Below are positions 49,403 to 58,791 of a DNA stretch of 64,000 nt, piece after piece. A program made the position numbers and the translations under genes. The notes beneath the pieces are model-generated. The model was not told the DNA's origin, did not search any database, and was given only the letters and a program-made list of their open reading frames with translations. Source of the DNA: JAHOYW01 sp963664605 (GTDB lineage Bacteria; Verrucomicrobiota; Lentisphaeria; Victivallales; Victivallaceae); the NCBI GenBank assembly GCA_963664605.1, contig OY761536.1, positions 2,542,001 through 2,606,000 of the forward strand. The letters run 5' to 3'. Position 1 is the first letter of the stretch, and every line of letters begins with the position of its first letter.

Positions 49403-52400
49403 TTATGTGGAATCAGTGCTCATTCTGATGATTTTAATGAGCTCTTCTTTTTTGAAAGGCTTGCCGATAAAACCATCAAAACCGGCTTCTTTATAGCGTT
49501 TCACGTCTTCCGCGAACACGTGTGCGGTTTCTGCAATGCAAATAATATGCTTGTTCTGAAACCGGTTCTTTAACCATTTTCGACATTCAAAACCATCTGC
49601 ATCAGGGAGTGATATATCCAGCAAAGCAATATCCGGTAAGAAGCCTTTGTCGCATATTTTCTGCATTTGCATAAAGGACTCTGCCACTTCGCAGTTTGCA
49701 TTTAAGCTTTGCAGTATTTCCTGTAGATACATGGAACAACTGTTGTCGTCTTCAACAATCAGGATATTGACGGCTATTGACGGCCCCGGTTTTTCCCGTA
49801 CTGGTTCGATTACAGATTCCACAGTTGCATTACGATCAATTTTAACCGGGAAAGTGAAACTGACTTTTGTCCCTTTCCCTAAGCGGCTTTCAATATTTAA
49901 TCCCCCCCCTATGTTTTTCAGTATTTTGGAAACTATTGTCAAGCCCATTCCAGCTCCACCGTATTTTCTAGTCGATGACTGATTGACCTGTGTGAAAGGC
50001 TCTAATATTTTATCTTTCATATTATCAGGTATACCAATGCCTGTATCTTGTACTTCAATTAATAAAATTTTATCCTTAAAAGATGCCTTGATGCTGATGT
50101 TCCCTTGTTCTGTAAATTTTATAGCGTTTCCAATAAGGTTGAACATGATCTGTTTAAATTTTCTTTTATCTCCAATAACGCCGTATGGCAAGTTGTCGAC
50201 TTGAAAGTCCAGCTTGATTTTATATGTTTCAGTTTTAAAATTAAAAATTTCCATACTTTCTCTAATCAGCTTCTCAGGAGAGAACTTATCGGATACAACT
50301 TTGTCCGCTTTCGCATCAAGTCTTGAGATTTCGAGGACGTCATTTATTAATTCGGTTACATTTTTTCCGCACGTTTTTACTATATCAAGGTATTTTAAAA
50401 GTTTGCTTTTGCATTCGCCAAACTTGCATTTTAACGCAATATCCTCAATCATTTCAGAAAAACCGATAATCCCGTTCAATGGAGTACGTATTTCATGTGA
50501 CATTGTGGCGAGAAATTCACTTTTGGCCCGATCGGCGCATTCAGCTTTATCTTTTGCGCTTACGAGTGCCTCAATGGCATATATCCGGCTGGCGGTCTTT
50601 TCCAAAATTTGCGCGACAATATATATAAAATCAGTTTCTTCTTTCAGGAAAACAGTCTTACCGCCCGCGTATTCGTTTTCTAAATAACCAACGTCTAAAG
50701 TACCAAATGATTTAATAACTGCTGATAATTTACATTTTGTATCCCGGTAATTATCTGTTTTGTATTCAGCTCCATTAATGACAATTCTGGCACAGAATAT
50801 TTCTTTAAACTGGATCCCCTCGGATAATATATCCAGGGCTTGCCGGCATATTTTATCCAAAGATATATTTTCGGCCTCCACCACTTCTGATAATTTACGC
50901 AGGCACTCAAGTTCTATGATTCTTTTCCGCAAAGATGCGGTGAGCTTTTTCTGTATTGTAATATCCTTATCCACCCCCCGGTAACCGGAAAATTCTCCAT
51001 TGCTGTTAAATACGGGGACACCGCTTGTTAGCAGGCAGACTTCTTGACCGTCTTTTGTAATATTATAGTTTTCTAATCTAAAGAAATTTGATTTGTTTTG
51101 TTTTAATTCTTTAAATATCTCTGATATACGTTTTGCTTCTTGCTGCGTCATAAGAGAAAAAGGCGTTTTCCCTAGTATTTCCTCGGGACTGTAACCGAGA
51201 ATTTTCTGAACTCCGCCTGAGAGATAAGTATATCTGTTTTCAGAATCAATTTCCCAAATCCAATCGGATGAATTTTCCGCAATATCCTCAAAACGTTTTT
51301 CATTTTCAATTAACTCATCTTGCTGTTCGCGCATGTTATATTCTTCTCGCCGCAGGGCTATATATAAAACAATAAGCGGTATGCATATCACGCATCCAAC
51401 AAACATAATAAATACTTGAGGAAGGGCCGGTTTTTCTTTCGAAATGTCTTTTAATAAAATCAATTCGCCAATATGTTCCCCTTGTGAGTTTGAAAGCGGC
51501 AATGTCATAGTTTTCCAATTTTTGCGTGGGGTATTTAATTCATCCTCGGAAACGTAATTAGCATGTTGTCTTTTAAACAAACTATCATAAACAGGGGAAT
51601 CTGCTGGCAAAGATGAATTAACTATTACGTTTTTATTCTTCATGCCGGGATTCCTGTTTATCCTATTCAATGCCATTGGACAAATTGTTAAAATCAATTC
51701 AATTTCATACATATTATGGATATCTGCCAAAATGTCATCAATCTTTTTCCCCAGTTCAACATAACCAACAAGAGTATTCCCGTCAAAAACTGGCTTTAGC
51801 ACACGTAAGGTCAATGTTCTGGAATTTTCCAATTCAAGCCCGAAAACGGTTTTTGCTGTCTGTTCGGTATTTGGAATACCAAAGCCTTCAACCGGATATC
51901 CATTATTTCCCGTTTTATGTACTCGTAGTAAACTGGTTCGATCAGGGCGGAAAAAATGAAAATGCGTAATGCCATAGTATTTTTTGAATTTATTCAAAAG
52001 AGGAATGTATTCTTTCATCAATTGCTTTGTATTAGCAGTTTTCATTGCAGCACACAGGTTCTTATTCATAATGATGATATCTTCCATCGCCGAGATACTA
52101 TTAGCTTGATGTGCAAGCAGCTGGTTGAATTCCATGGATATTTTGCAAAAAATTTCCTGAGATTCCTGTTTTTCATTATACGACTGCATGAGCAACAGCA
52201 CCATAGATAAACCGGCAAGTAAAAGAACCAGCGCAAACAATAGCAGGAAAACAAACATGCTTCGACTAACTGGTTCCAATGATTTGGGGTTTTTTCTCCA
52301 GTATGGCAGCATAAATACGGTCAGGAATAGAAGCATTGCTAATATAAATATCCCCAAAACAGGAGCAAGCTTTTTAAAAACGGTTATATTCCATCCGGGA

Positions 52401-52945
52401 ATCTTGATGTCCATCCCGAAAACGGCAATCAGCTTTCTGTTGGAATGGTCAAAAATCGGAACTAATATAGTCATCTTTTCGCCTGAATGACTGGCTGTCG
52501 GACCAATCGCTATTCCTTTTTTTAAGTCGAAAACTTTTATTATTTCAGGAATATCGTTATGTATTTGCCCGGGTAGATGGAATTTGCTGGACTTAGACGG
52601 AAAATTATCAATAAAAAAGAATAATTTTCCATTCGTTTTACGCCCTATTAAATAGATGTATTCAGATTTTTTATAGGCTTTCTCTACGTAATAAAACTGT
52701 TTTTTTAAGCTTCGGTAAGCGGAAGTGTCAAAATCAGCTTTTGTACCGGTAAGGTTTTTGACTTGGCTGAAGTCTATAGTGCTGGCTATAGTGTCAATTT
52801 CCCTTATAAAGTATTTCCGTAACTGCTTATTGGCATGTTGTATTACAAACCAGGAAAATAATGATAGAGCGAGCAGTATAATTACAAAGGAAATAATCTT
52901 CAGAAACATATAGAAGCGGATTGGTTTCTTATTTGTAATCACCAT
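49403..52945 (-). CDS. Hybrid sensor histidine kinase with receiver domain
   Basis: 1180 residues from ATG 52945, with GGAGG 6 bases upstream. Rough layout: TM about 12-34; extracytoplasmic sensor 35-190; TM near 195-217 and 230-255; a second sensor region 256-495 (F-H-F-F-R-P-D-R-T-S-L-L, double-sensor type); TM near 500-522; PAS 540-650; GAF-like 680-800; HisKA with M-S-H-E-I-R-T-P near 845; HATPase (N-A-I-K-F-T, D-T-G-I-G-I-P) 940-1050; receiver 1060-1178 with phospho-Asp in L-L-D-I-S-L-P. No separate regulator or DNA-binding partner is adjacent. Signal unknown. A pentapeptide gene follows 17 bases on. Confidence 0.92.
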   Translation of the reverse strand: MVITNKKPIRFYMFLKIISFVIILLALSLFSWFVIQHANKQLRKYFIREIDTIASTIDFSQVKNLTGTKADFDTSAYRSLKKQFYYVEKAYKKSEYIYLIGRKTNGKLFFFIDNFPSKSSKFHLPGQIHNDIPEIIKVFDLKKGIAIGPTASHSGEKMTILVPIFDHSNRKLIAVFGMDIKIPGWNITVFKKLAPVLGIFILAMLLFLTVFMLPYWRKNPKSLEPVSRSMFVFLLLFALVLLLAGLSMVLLLMQSYNEKQESQEIFCKISMEFNQLLAHQANSISAMEDIIIMNKNLCAAMKTANTKQLMKEYIPLLNKFKKYYGITHFHFFRPDRTSLLRVHKTGNNGYPVEGFGIPNTEQTAKTVFGLELENSRTLTLRVLKPVFDGNTLVGYVELGKKIDDILADIHNMYEIELILTICPMALNRINRNPGMKNKNVIVNSSLPADSPVYDSLFKRQHANYVSEDELNTPRKNWKTMTLPLSNSQGEHIGELILLKDISKEKPALPQVFIMFVGCVICIPLIVLYIALRREEYNMREQQDELIENEKRFEDIAENSSDWIWEIDSENRYTYLSGGVQKILGYSPEEILGKTPFSLMTQQEAKRISEIFKELKQNKSNFFRLENYNITKDGQEVCLLTSGVPVFNSNGEFSGYRGVDKDITIQKKLTASLRKRIIELECLRKLSEVVEAENISLDKICRQALDILSEGIQFKEIFCARIVINGAEYKTDNYRDTKCKLSAVIKSFGTLDVGYLENEYAGGKTVFLKEETDFIYIVAQILEKTASRIYAIEALVSAKDKAECADRAKSEFLATMSHEIRTPLNGIIGFSEMIEDIALKCKFGECKSKLLKYLDIVKTCGKNVTELINDVLEISRLDAKADKVVSDKFSPEKLIRESMEIFNFKTETYKIKLDFQVDNLPYGVIGDKRKFKQIMFNLIGNAIKFTEQGNISIKASFKDKILLIEVQDTGIGIPDNMKDKILEPFTQVNQSSTRKYGGAGMGLTIVSKILKNIGGGLNIESRLGKGTKVSFTFPVKIDRNATVESVIEPVREKPGPSIAVNILIVEDDNSCSMYLQEILQSLNANCEVAESFMQMQKICDKGFLPDIALLDISLPDADGFECRKWLKNRFQNKHIICIAETAHVFAEDVKRYKEAGFDGFIGKPFKKEELIKIIRMSTDST

Positions 52946-53089
52946 AAATTCCTCCGAGCTATTATACTCTTTAAGATATAAGATACAACAAATTATAATA
53001 TAAAGCAACTTTTTAGCATAAATAAGGTATGTTCAGCTTTAGAAAAGCTTTTTTAAGAAGCCTGTATTTTTCCTTAAAATTCTTTGATC

Positions 53090-54937
53090 TTACTTACGGC
53101 GTGTAAGGTGTACTTGTAGAAGAGCAAGTTCGGCGGGAGTTACTCCGTCTATTCGTCCGGCTTGAGCGAGGGTGGTAGGTTCTATTTGTTTAAGTTTCAT
53201 TTTAGCTTCGTTGCGCAACCCCTTGATTTCATCGTAATTGAAACCTGATGGAATTTTCCAGTTTTCCAGCTTTTGGAGTTTATAAATAGATGATTCTTCG
53301 CGGTTTAAGTAGCCTTCATAATGCGCTTTGATGGTTAACTGGCGCATTACTTTGCGCCCTTGTCTGCTGTCAATATCTAACTCAAAAAGCTCCGCGTCAA
53401 AGGGCAGGGGGGCTGTTGCATCGTAGTGACCTTTAAGCTGTTTAAGCATTTCCCATAAAGTCTTGCCTTTTATTTTGGTATCCCGCATGTTCTTTTCAAC
53501 ACGTTCTAACTCGTCACGATATGCGGTGAACTTTTTATATTTTTCCTCCGGAAGCAAGCCATTCTGGTATGCGAAGTCGCTCAAACGCAGGTCAGCGTTG
53601 TCCTGCCGCAGGCGTAAACGATATTCGGCGCGACTGGTAAATAAACGGTAAGGTTCGATAATATCTTTACTGACAAGGTCGTCAATCATCACCCCTATAT
53701 ATGAGCTGTTGCGTGAAAGCTCGACGGTTTCTTTGCCGACAGCATATCTGGCAGCATTCATTCCGGCAATCAATCCCTGTCCGGCAGCTTCTTCATAGCC
53801 GCTGGTTCCGTTTATTTGTCCGGCAGTAAATATATTAGGATGTCTTTTTACTGCCAGCGAACGGTTCAACTGGTCGGGGAATACGAAGTCATATTCTATG
53901 GCGTAGGCATAACGCGAAAGAACAGCGTTTTCCAGTCCGGGAATAGTTTTAAGCATTTGTATCTGCACATCTACCGGCAAGCTGGTTGATATGCCGTTGA
54001 TGTAGTATTCTTCGGTGAATTCACCCTCTGGTTCCAGAAAAAGCAGATGTTTCGGGTGATGCTCAAAACGCACGACTTTATCCTCAAAAGAGGGGCAGTA
54101 GCGGGTTCCGATACCTTCAATTTTACCTTGATAAAGCGGTGCTTGATGAATATTATCCTTGACAACTTTATTGGTTTCAGCTGTCGAATACACCATGTAA
54201 CACGGCATATTTTTCTTGGTAGCTTCAGGTAAGGGCAGGGGGATATCGTTATGATAGTAACTGAAATTTTCTTCGGAAAGTTCGGCATCTTGCCGCTGCA
54301 TTTTGCTAAAATCAATAGTTTTTGCCAAAATACGGGGAGGGGTTCCGGTTTTTAAACGCCCCAATCGCAAACCAAGACGCTCTTTGAGGGCAGCAGATAG
54401 CAAGTTTGAGGCGGGATCTCCTGCCCGTCCGCCGCTGAAATTCTTTGAACCGTAATGCAGTTTTCCACTAAGAAACGTACCAGTGGTGAAAACAAGGCAT
54501 CTGCCGAATATTTTATCCTCAAAATGAGTTGTAACCCCCACAGCTTTATTATCTTTCATAATAATATCAGTGACTTCCGCCTGAATAATGTCAAGGTTGG
54601 GGTACTGTTCAAGTACAAATTTCATCCCGCGCTGGTAACAGCTTTTGTCGCATTGAGCACGAGGCGACCATACAGCCGGGCCTTTGGCGCGGTTAAGCAT
54701 ACGAAACTGGACGCTGGCAGCATCGGTGACTATTCCCTGATAACCGCCCAGAGCATCAATTTCACGAACCACTTGCCCTTTAGCTATTCCTCCGATAGCC
54801 GGATTACAGCTCATCTGTGCGATATGATCCATATTTATAGTAATAAGCATGGTTTTGCCGCCAACCCGTGCCGCGGCTAATGCCGCTTCGCAGCCAGCAT
54901 GCCCTGCTCCAATTACTATTACATCGTATTTATCCAT
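53090..54937 (-). CDS. mnmG: tRNA uridine-5-carboxymethylaminomethyl modification enzyme MnmG
   Basis: 615 residues from ATG 54937, the family length; the frame upstream to 55063 adds 42 unrelated residues. With MnmE, MnmG modifies wobble uridine 34 using FAD and methylene-THF. FAD motif I-G-A-G-H-A-G-C-E-A near the N-terminus; S-C-N-P-A-I-G-G-I-A-K-G near 47; R-A-K-G-P-A-V-W-S-P-R near 95; G-R-A-G-D near 168; and the late R-A-E-Y-R-L-R-L-R-Q-D. Single gene; mnmE is not in the window. Confidence 0.95.
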   Translation of the reverse strand: MDKYDVIVIGAGHAGCEAALAAARVGGKTMLITINMDHIAQMSCNPAIGGIAKGQVVREIDALGGYQGIVTDAASVQFRMLNRAKGPAVWSPRAQCDKSCYQRGMKFVLEQYPNLDIIQAEVTDIIMKDNKAVGVTTHFEDKIFGRCLVFTTGTFLSGKLHYGSKNFSGGRAGDPASNLLSAALKERLGLRLGRLKTGTPPRILAKTIDFSKMQRQDAELSEENFSYYHNDIPLPLPEATKKNMPCYMVYSTAETNKVVKDNIHQAPLYQGKIEGIGTRYCPSFEDKVVRFEHHPKHLLFLEPEGEFTEEYYINGISTSLPVDVQIQMLKTIPGLENAVLSRYAYAIEYDFVFPDQLNRSLAVKRHPNIFTAGQINGTSGYEEAAGQGLIAGMNAARYAVGKETVELSRNSSYIGVMIDDLVSKDIIEPYRLFTSRAEYRLRLRQDNADLRLSDFAYQNGLLPEEKYKKFTAYRDELERVEKNMRDTKIKGKTLWEMLKQLKGHYDATAPLPFDAELFELDIDSRQGRKVMRQLTIKAHYEGYLNREESSIYKLQKLENWKIPSGFNYDEIKGLRNEAKMKLKQIEPTTLAQAGRIDGVTPAELALLQVHLTRRK

Positions 54938-55336
54938 AAAAATCTTTTTTTTATTATTTAAAACTGTCGGATACAGAATATAGCCATCTTTTTCAATTTT
55001 TAAACCCGTTTTCTCAACAAACACCGCAAAGTTAATTAACAAGTTATTAACAGGCGCATGCAAAAATAAATGTAAGTAATTATTAATGAGCTACATAAGG
55101 TTATTGGTAATTTGGAGATTGTTAACTAAAAACTTAACATAACATGTATTATGCGACGTTGTATTTGTGTAAAAATCTTAGCCTGAATTATGCTTGGAGA
55201 TGTTTTTTATAATTTTTAAAGTTGATTTCTTTTATTTTGTGATATTGTTTTTGAGCATAAAAGATATTTTTTTATCAATTATTGTTGACAAAATGTTAAT
55301 ACTGCACTTATATTTATTATCAGGAGGTTTGTGATA
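54938..55336. other. AT-rich intergenic region between mnmG and the Cys-rich gene
   Basis: Beyond the plus-strand promoter (55285-55314) and presumably the minus-strand mnmG promoter I see no gene, repeat or stable fold. Confidence 0.4.
55285..55314 (+). promoter_or_regulatory. Promoter of the small Cys-rich protein gene
   Basis: Consensus TTGACA (55285-55290), 18-base spacer, TATATT (55309-55314). The predicted start near 55321 lies immediately before AGGAGG (55322-55327), so the leader would be only about 16 bases. Confidence 0.6.
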
Positions 55337-55570
55337 ATGAAAATCAGCATAAGCGACAGAATCAAAGAATCTGCAATACGATGTAAAAAGAAACTTGCTT
55401 GTTTAAAAGATTCCGATTGCATCTGCAAGGCGGAAGACTGCGTAAATGATTCGGTGTTGTTCGTTAGAAGTGAATTCAATGCCTCATGTCCATATCAGCA
55501 GATGTTCGGTAATGAATTTATTTGCAATTGCCCGGTGCGTAAAGAAATCTACGATAAATACAGAATGTGA
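55337..55570 (+). CDS. Small cysteine-rich protein, function unknown
   Basis: 77 residues. AGGAGG at 55322-55327 fits ATG 55337 (9-base spacing) better than GTG 55331. Eight cysteines: R-C-K, A-C-L, D-C-I-C, D-C-V, S-C-P, I-C-N-C-P; spacing in the first half is C-x5-C-x5-C-x-C-x5-C and the second half ends C-x-C-P. No signal peptide, so disulfides are unlikely and metal binding (zinc or Fe-S) is the natural inference. Basic N-terminus. Not recognised as a named family. Convergent with the CapA gene, 4 bases apart. Confidence 0.65.
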   Translation: MKISISDRIKESAIRCKKKLACLKDSDCICKAEDCVNDSVLFVRSEFNASCPYQQMFGNEFICNCPVRKEIYDKYRM

Positions 55571-55574
55571 TTAA

Positions 55575-56729
55575 CTATTTCTCGTATATCGCCAGGAAGT
55601 CTGCAAATAAATTGTGTACCGGTTTTTGACCTTTGAACTGTTCTATAAGCATGGAAAAGTCTTTTCCTTTTTCGTTTCCGTAATCTGTTATATAACTGAA
55701 GAATTCCGGAAACAGGATATTGGTGTAGAAATCTTCCAGCCCTTTCCGCAATTTATTTTCATCATTAATTACTTCTGAATTTTCTTTCAGATGTTCAAAC
55801 ATTATTGTTCTTTCGGCACTATTAGCAAGGCGTATATCCAATGGTTCTAATTCTATTTCAAACGGACGCAGTTCAAGTGATGCTATTTCCTTTCCTCTAA
55901 AGCTGATTGCCGGGAGGAATGAACGCCTACTCCATGGATATGGGGTAAAATGTGGCTGATCAAATAAAAAATTTCCCAAGCTATAGAAAATAAGTGAGTT
56001 ATCTATTCTTTCAATGCCCTGGGGCGTATGTGAATGGTGACCTATGACTAGTTTAATTCCGAGCTTTGCGAGCTTACGGCAAAGTTCCATAAACTGAAGT
56101 CTAGGGAAATCCATAAATTCATATCCTTCATGCATAATGACTATGGGAACATCACATTCTACAAGCAATTTTTCGGCGGCTTTAAATACTTTATCAGCAA
56201 TAAGTTCAGCGGCTCCAGGGGTGTTGTCTTCCGCTATTTGGTTTTCTTTTTGAGCAAATGCCAGAATTCCAAGTTTTACGCCTTTACAGTCGATAAAGAG
56301 GGGGCTTTCAGCTTCGGACCTACTGCGCCCTCCCCCAACATACGGAATATTTTTTGAGCTAAAAAACTCGAAAGTTTCAGATAGTTCATCAACACCGGCA
56401 TCACAAATATGGTTGTTAGCGAAAGAATAAGCGGTAAATGTTGTGGCTTCGTGTAAACGCATAAACAATTCACGGTCACCACGTACTCCCCTGCCCTCAA
56501 GGTTATCGCCGGAAGCCAATCCGACTTCAAGGTTTGCTATAGAAACATCCGCTTTTATAAGTTCGTTAATATGTGCTGCCAGAGTGGTAACTCCATTCCT
56601 GGCAACATTTTCAGCAACGCCCGGAAGTATGCCGTAGTCACCGGTAGCGACAAAATCCCAACTTTCCCCATTGGAGCCAGTATCAAATTTTATTTTACCA
56701 TTTTCAAAAAGTGGTGAAATATCTGTCAT
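55575..56729 (-). CDS. CapA-family (PGA_cap) metallophosphatase-like protein
   Basis: 384 residues. Residues 25-275 match the PGA_cap fold (F-V-A-T-G-D-Y-G near 27, A-N-L-E-V-G-L near 65, F-A-N-N-H-I-C-D-A-G near 103, I-V-I-M-H-E-G near 196, G-H-H-S-H-T-P-Q-G near 230), with His/Asn/Asp likely binding metals. The family includes the poly-gamma-glutamate protein CapA. No signal peptide, unlike most members. The terminal 100 residues are unfamiliar. Stands 10 bases after a DppA gene on the same strand, so a role in peptide or cell-wall metabolism is possible. Confidence 0.82.
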   Translation of the reverse strand: MTDISPLFENGKIKFDTGSNGESWDFVATGDYGILPGVAENVARNGVTTLAAHINELIKADVSIANLEVGLASGDNLEGRGVRGDRELFMRLHEATTFTAYSFANNHICDAGVDELSETFEFFSSKNIPYVGGGRSRSEAESPLFIDCKGVKLGILAFAQKENQIAEDNTPGAAELIADKVFKAAEKLLVECDVPIVIMHEGYEFMDFPRLQFMELCRKLAKLGIKLVIGHHSHTPQGIERIDNSLIFYSLGNFLFDQPHFTPYPWSRRSFLPAISFRGKEIASLELRPFEIELEPLDIRLANSAERTIMFEHLKENSEVINDENKLRKGLEDFYTNILFPEFFSYITDYGNEKGKDFSMLIEQFKGQKPVHNLFADFLAIYEK

Positions 56730-56739
56730 AATTGTTATC

Positions 56740-57579
56740 TTATTTGCTTGTAAAAACGCTATCTGGAAAACGCCATGAACGATCGTCTATTGACTGATCA
56801 CCCCATTTGTTACCAAAAGTCCTGCAAACATCGTGCATTAAATTCCAAAGATTATCGCCTTCGGCATCTTTTTTAAGACATTTTTCATCAGGATCACGGT
56901 CTGAAACATTCAATTTATAAGGCCCCTGTAATTTAAAAGGCCTTATTTTTTTCCGGTTTTGCAGCCCTGCCCTGACTTTTTCAGCTATAAGCCTGCACGC
57001 TTTGGCAGGAATTAAACTGCAGGCATTTTGTGCCCCCAGGCTTTCTTTGACAATAGCAGTTTCACACCCTGGTATCTTTGAGTGAATCTCAGCGGCAATT
57101 TTATCGTCACCGGAAACCGCTATCAGCGGTACCCCTTTCTCTCCTGCGAGCGCAGCGAACATAGTACATTCACTTAATGCCATCTTTTTTCCGCTGCACA
57201 GGGTCACATGCCAATATGAATGCGGGCAAACAGCTTCCGGAGTACCTGCCATGGCGTGCATCCCGATACCTATAGCAGCATCGAATGTTTCGTCAAGCAT
57301 TGGCAGCCATGAGGGAAAATATCCGTTGCGTCCATGAATTATTTTACATCGGGGATCAAGTTTTTCAAAGATTATGCTGTACGCGTATCCGTGATTATCA
57401 TTTATATATACCTCGTCTGCTCCGGACTCAAAGCATGCCCTGGCTGCCGCGTTAACCTCATTGGTCAGAAGCATATTCATTCGCTGCACATGGTGATAGT
57501 TAAATAAAGAATCGCTCATTGTGGCATAAAAGACCCAGCCGGCCACACCTTCAATGTCAGTGTTTATATATACTTTCAT
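56740..57579 (-). CDS. D-aminopeptidase DppA-like, M55 family
   Basis: 279 residues; AGAGGA before ATG 57579. M55 zinc peptidases remove N-terminal D-amino acids. Metal motif I-N-T-D-I-E-G-V-A-G at the N-terminus (Asp/Glu), D-N-H-G near residue 62, G-M-H-A-M-A near 104 and the C-terminal half with S-G-D-D-K near 155. Cytoplasmic. First of a two-gene unit with CapA-like; D-Ala-containing wall peptides are the likely substrates. Confidence 0.87.
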   Translation of the reverse strand: MKVYINTDIEGVAGWVFYATMSDSLFNYHHVQRMNMLLTNEVNAAARACFESGADEVYINDNHGYAYSIIFEKLDPRCKIIHGRNGYFPSWLPMLDETFDAAIGIGMHAMAGTPEAVCPHSYWHVTLCSGKKMALSECTMFAALAGEKGVPLIAVSGDDKIAAEIHSKIPGCETAIVKESLGAQNACSLIPAKACRLIAEKVRAGLQNRKKIRPFKLQGPYKLNVSDRDPDEKCLKKDAEGDNLWNLMHDVCRTFGNKWGDQSIDDRSWRFPDSVFTSK

Positions 57580-57675
57580 TAACCTGTCCTCTGACGTTAT
57601 AAAATTTGGAAACCATGCTCAAAAATAATTTATTCCAATGATATTACAAGGTTTAATAGAAAAATAATGGATAAT

Positions 57676-57703
57676 TTGACAACTTGAATGCGGGCTGTAT
57701 AAT
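57676..57703 (+). promoter_or_regulatory. Consensus sigma70 promoter of the small lipoprotein gene
   Basis: TTGACA (57676-57681), 16-base spacer, TATAAT (57698-57703): both boxes match consensus exactly, the strongest promoter in the window. Start near 57710. Confidence 0.8.
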
Positions 57704-57738
57704 ATCTAATATTTTTGATATATAACCGGGAGTTGGAT

Positions 57739-57954
57739 GTGAGAATTATTATACCTTGTGTTTCTTTTGTTCTTTTTACTTTGGGATGTGCTTCATCGAA
57801 GGTTTCATCGCCTGCCGGCATTTCCGCAAGGCCAAAATCGGAATTCAGAATTATAAAGACCGTCCGGCATCCGCTTCCGGAATTTAAAGATACAAATGAC
57901 AATGGAAAACTTTATATACTAAAATTGGACAAAAAAAGACCCGGTGCAAATTAA
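57739..57954 (+). CDS. Small putative lipoprotein
   Basis: 71 residues. GTG 57739 is preferred: GGGAG lies 6 bases upstream and the protein then starts with a signal sequence ending in the lipobox F-T-L-G-C-A (Cys at residue 17). The mature part is short, basic and Pro-containing (H-P-L-P-E-F), with no recognised domain. Driven by a consensus promoter. Its 3' end overlaps the rpsD terminator hairpin on the other strand. Real expression is likely; function unknown. Confidence 0.62.
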   Translation: MRIIIPCVSFVLFTLGCASSKVSSPAGISARPKSEFRIIKTVRHPLPEFKDTNDNGKLYILKLDKKRPGAN

Positions 57955-57967
57955 TGCGAACCGGGTC
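57931..57967 (-). terminator. Intrinsic terminator of rpsD
   Basis: GACCCGGT (57938-57945) / ACCGGGTC (57960-57967), 8 bp, then seven U on the minus strand (57937-57931). Overlaps the last codons of the plus-strand lipoprotein gene. Confidence 0.85.
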
Positions 57968-57986
57968 AGTTCTACAAAGTCGTCTA

Positions 57987-58592
57987 CTAACGCGCGTAGT
58001 ATTCGATAACGTTCATGATAGAAACGTTTACTGGAATTTCTTCGATTTCAGGAATACGTGTTAATGTAACTTTTAATGCGTCAGTATCTACTTCCAGGTA
58101 TCCTGGAACAGTAGTATTGCTGTTTTTAGCGATATCGGCAATTGCCGGGCTTTTTTCAGCATTGACAGAGATAACCTGTCCTTCCTTCACTTGATAGGAA
58201 GCGCGGTCAACTTTTTTGCCGTCTACGAGGATATGTCCATGGTTAACGAACTGTTTAGCCGCGAAAATAGTTGGAGCGAAACCGCTGCGGAACAACACAG
58301 CGTCCAGACGCTGTTCCAAGCCTCTGAATAATTTTTCGTGTGCCTGCCCTTCACCTTTTTTGGCTTTAGCATAAGCGATACGCAGCTGTTTTTCAGAAAT
58401 AGCGTAATGTGAACGCAATTTTTGTTTTTCCAGCAGTAAAGTACCATAAGTAGAAAGTTTTCCTCTACGTCCGGTTTTTCCATGTTGTCCTGCCGGATAC
58501 GGGCGTTTTACACTAGGACATTTGGGATTATCCCAAATACATTGTCCTACTCGACGACACAATTTGTGTTTTGCTTGACTTGCAGTAGCCAT
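57987..58592 (-). CDS. rpsD: 30S ribosomal protein S4
   Basis: 201 residues; AAGGA before ATG 58592. Primary 16S-binding protein. The S4 core is intact: C-R-R-V-G near 12, G-Q-H-G-K near 39, E-K-Q-K-L-R-x-H-Y near 56, the S4 RNA-binding domain (R-L-D-A-V-L-F-R-S-G-F-A near 94, F-V-N-H-G-H-I-L-V-D-G near 113). Cysteines at about 12, 18 and 25 resemble a partial zinc site. Monocistronic, away from the usual rpsM-rpsK-rpsD-rpoA cluster. Confidence 0.96.
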   Translation of the reverse strand: MATASQAKHKLCRRVGQCIWDNPKCPSVKRPYPAGQHGKTGRRGKLSTYGTLLLEKQKLRSHYAISEKQLRIAYAKAKKGEGQAHEKLFRGLEQRLDAVLFRSGFAPTIFAAKQFVNHGHILVDGKKVDRASYQVKEGQVISVNAEKSPAIADIAKNSNTTVPGYLEVDTDALKVTLTRIPEIEEIPVNVSIMNVIEYYAR

Positions 58593-58791
58593 ACTATCCC
58601 TTTCCTTATTGTTATAAGTTAATAATTACAGTGAAATCAGGTGTCAAGCATTAATATAATTAATGGGGCCTGAATCCACTAAATACAAAAAAGTTGCATA
58701 AAATAGCTTGGTAACTGGCAATCGTCAAGAAATTAATGTAAGTTTTTATAGATTTTTTACTAAAAACAGCTTTTTTTGCTAAGGATTTGCC

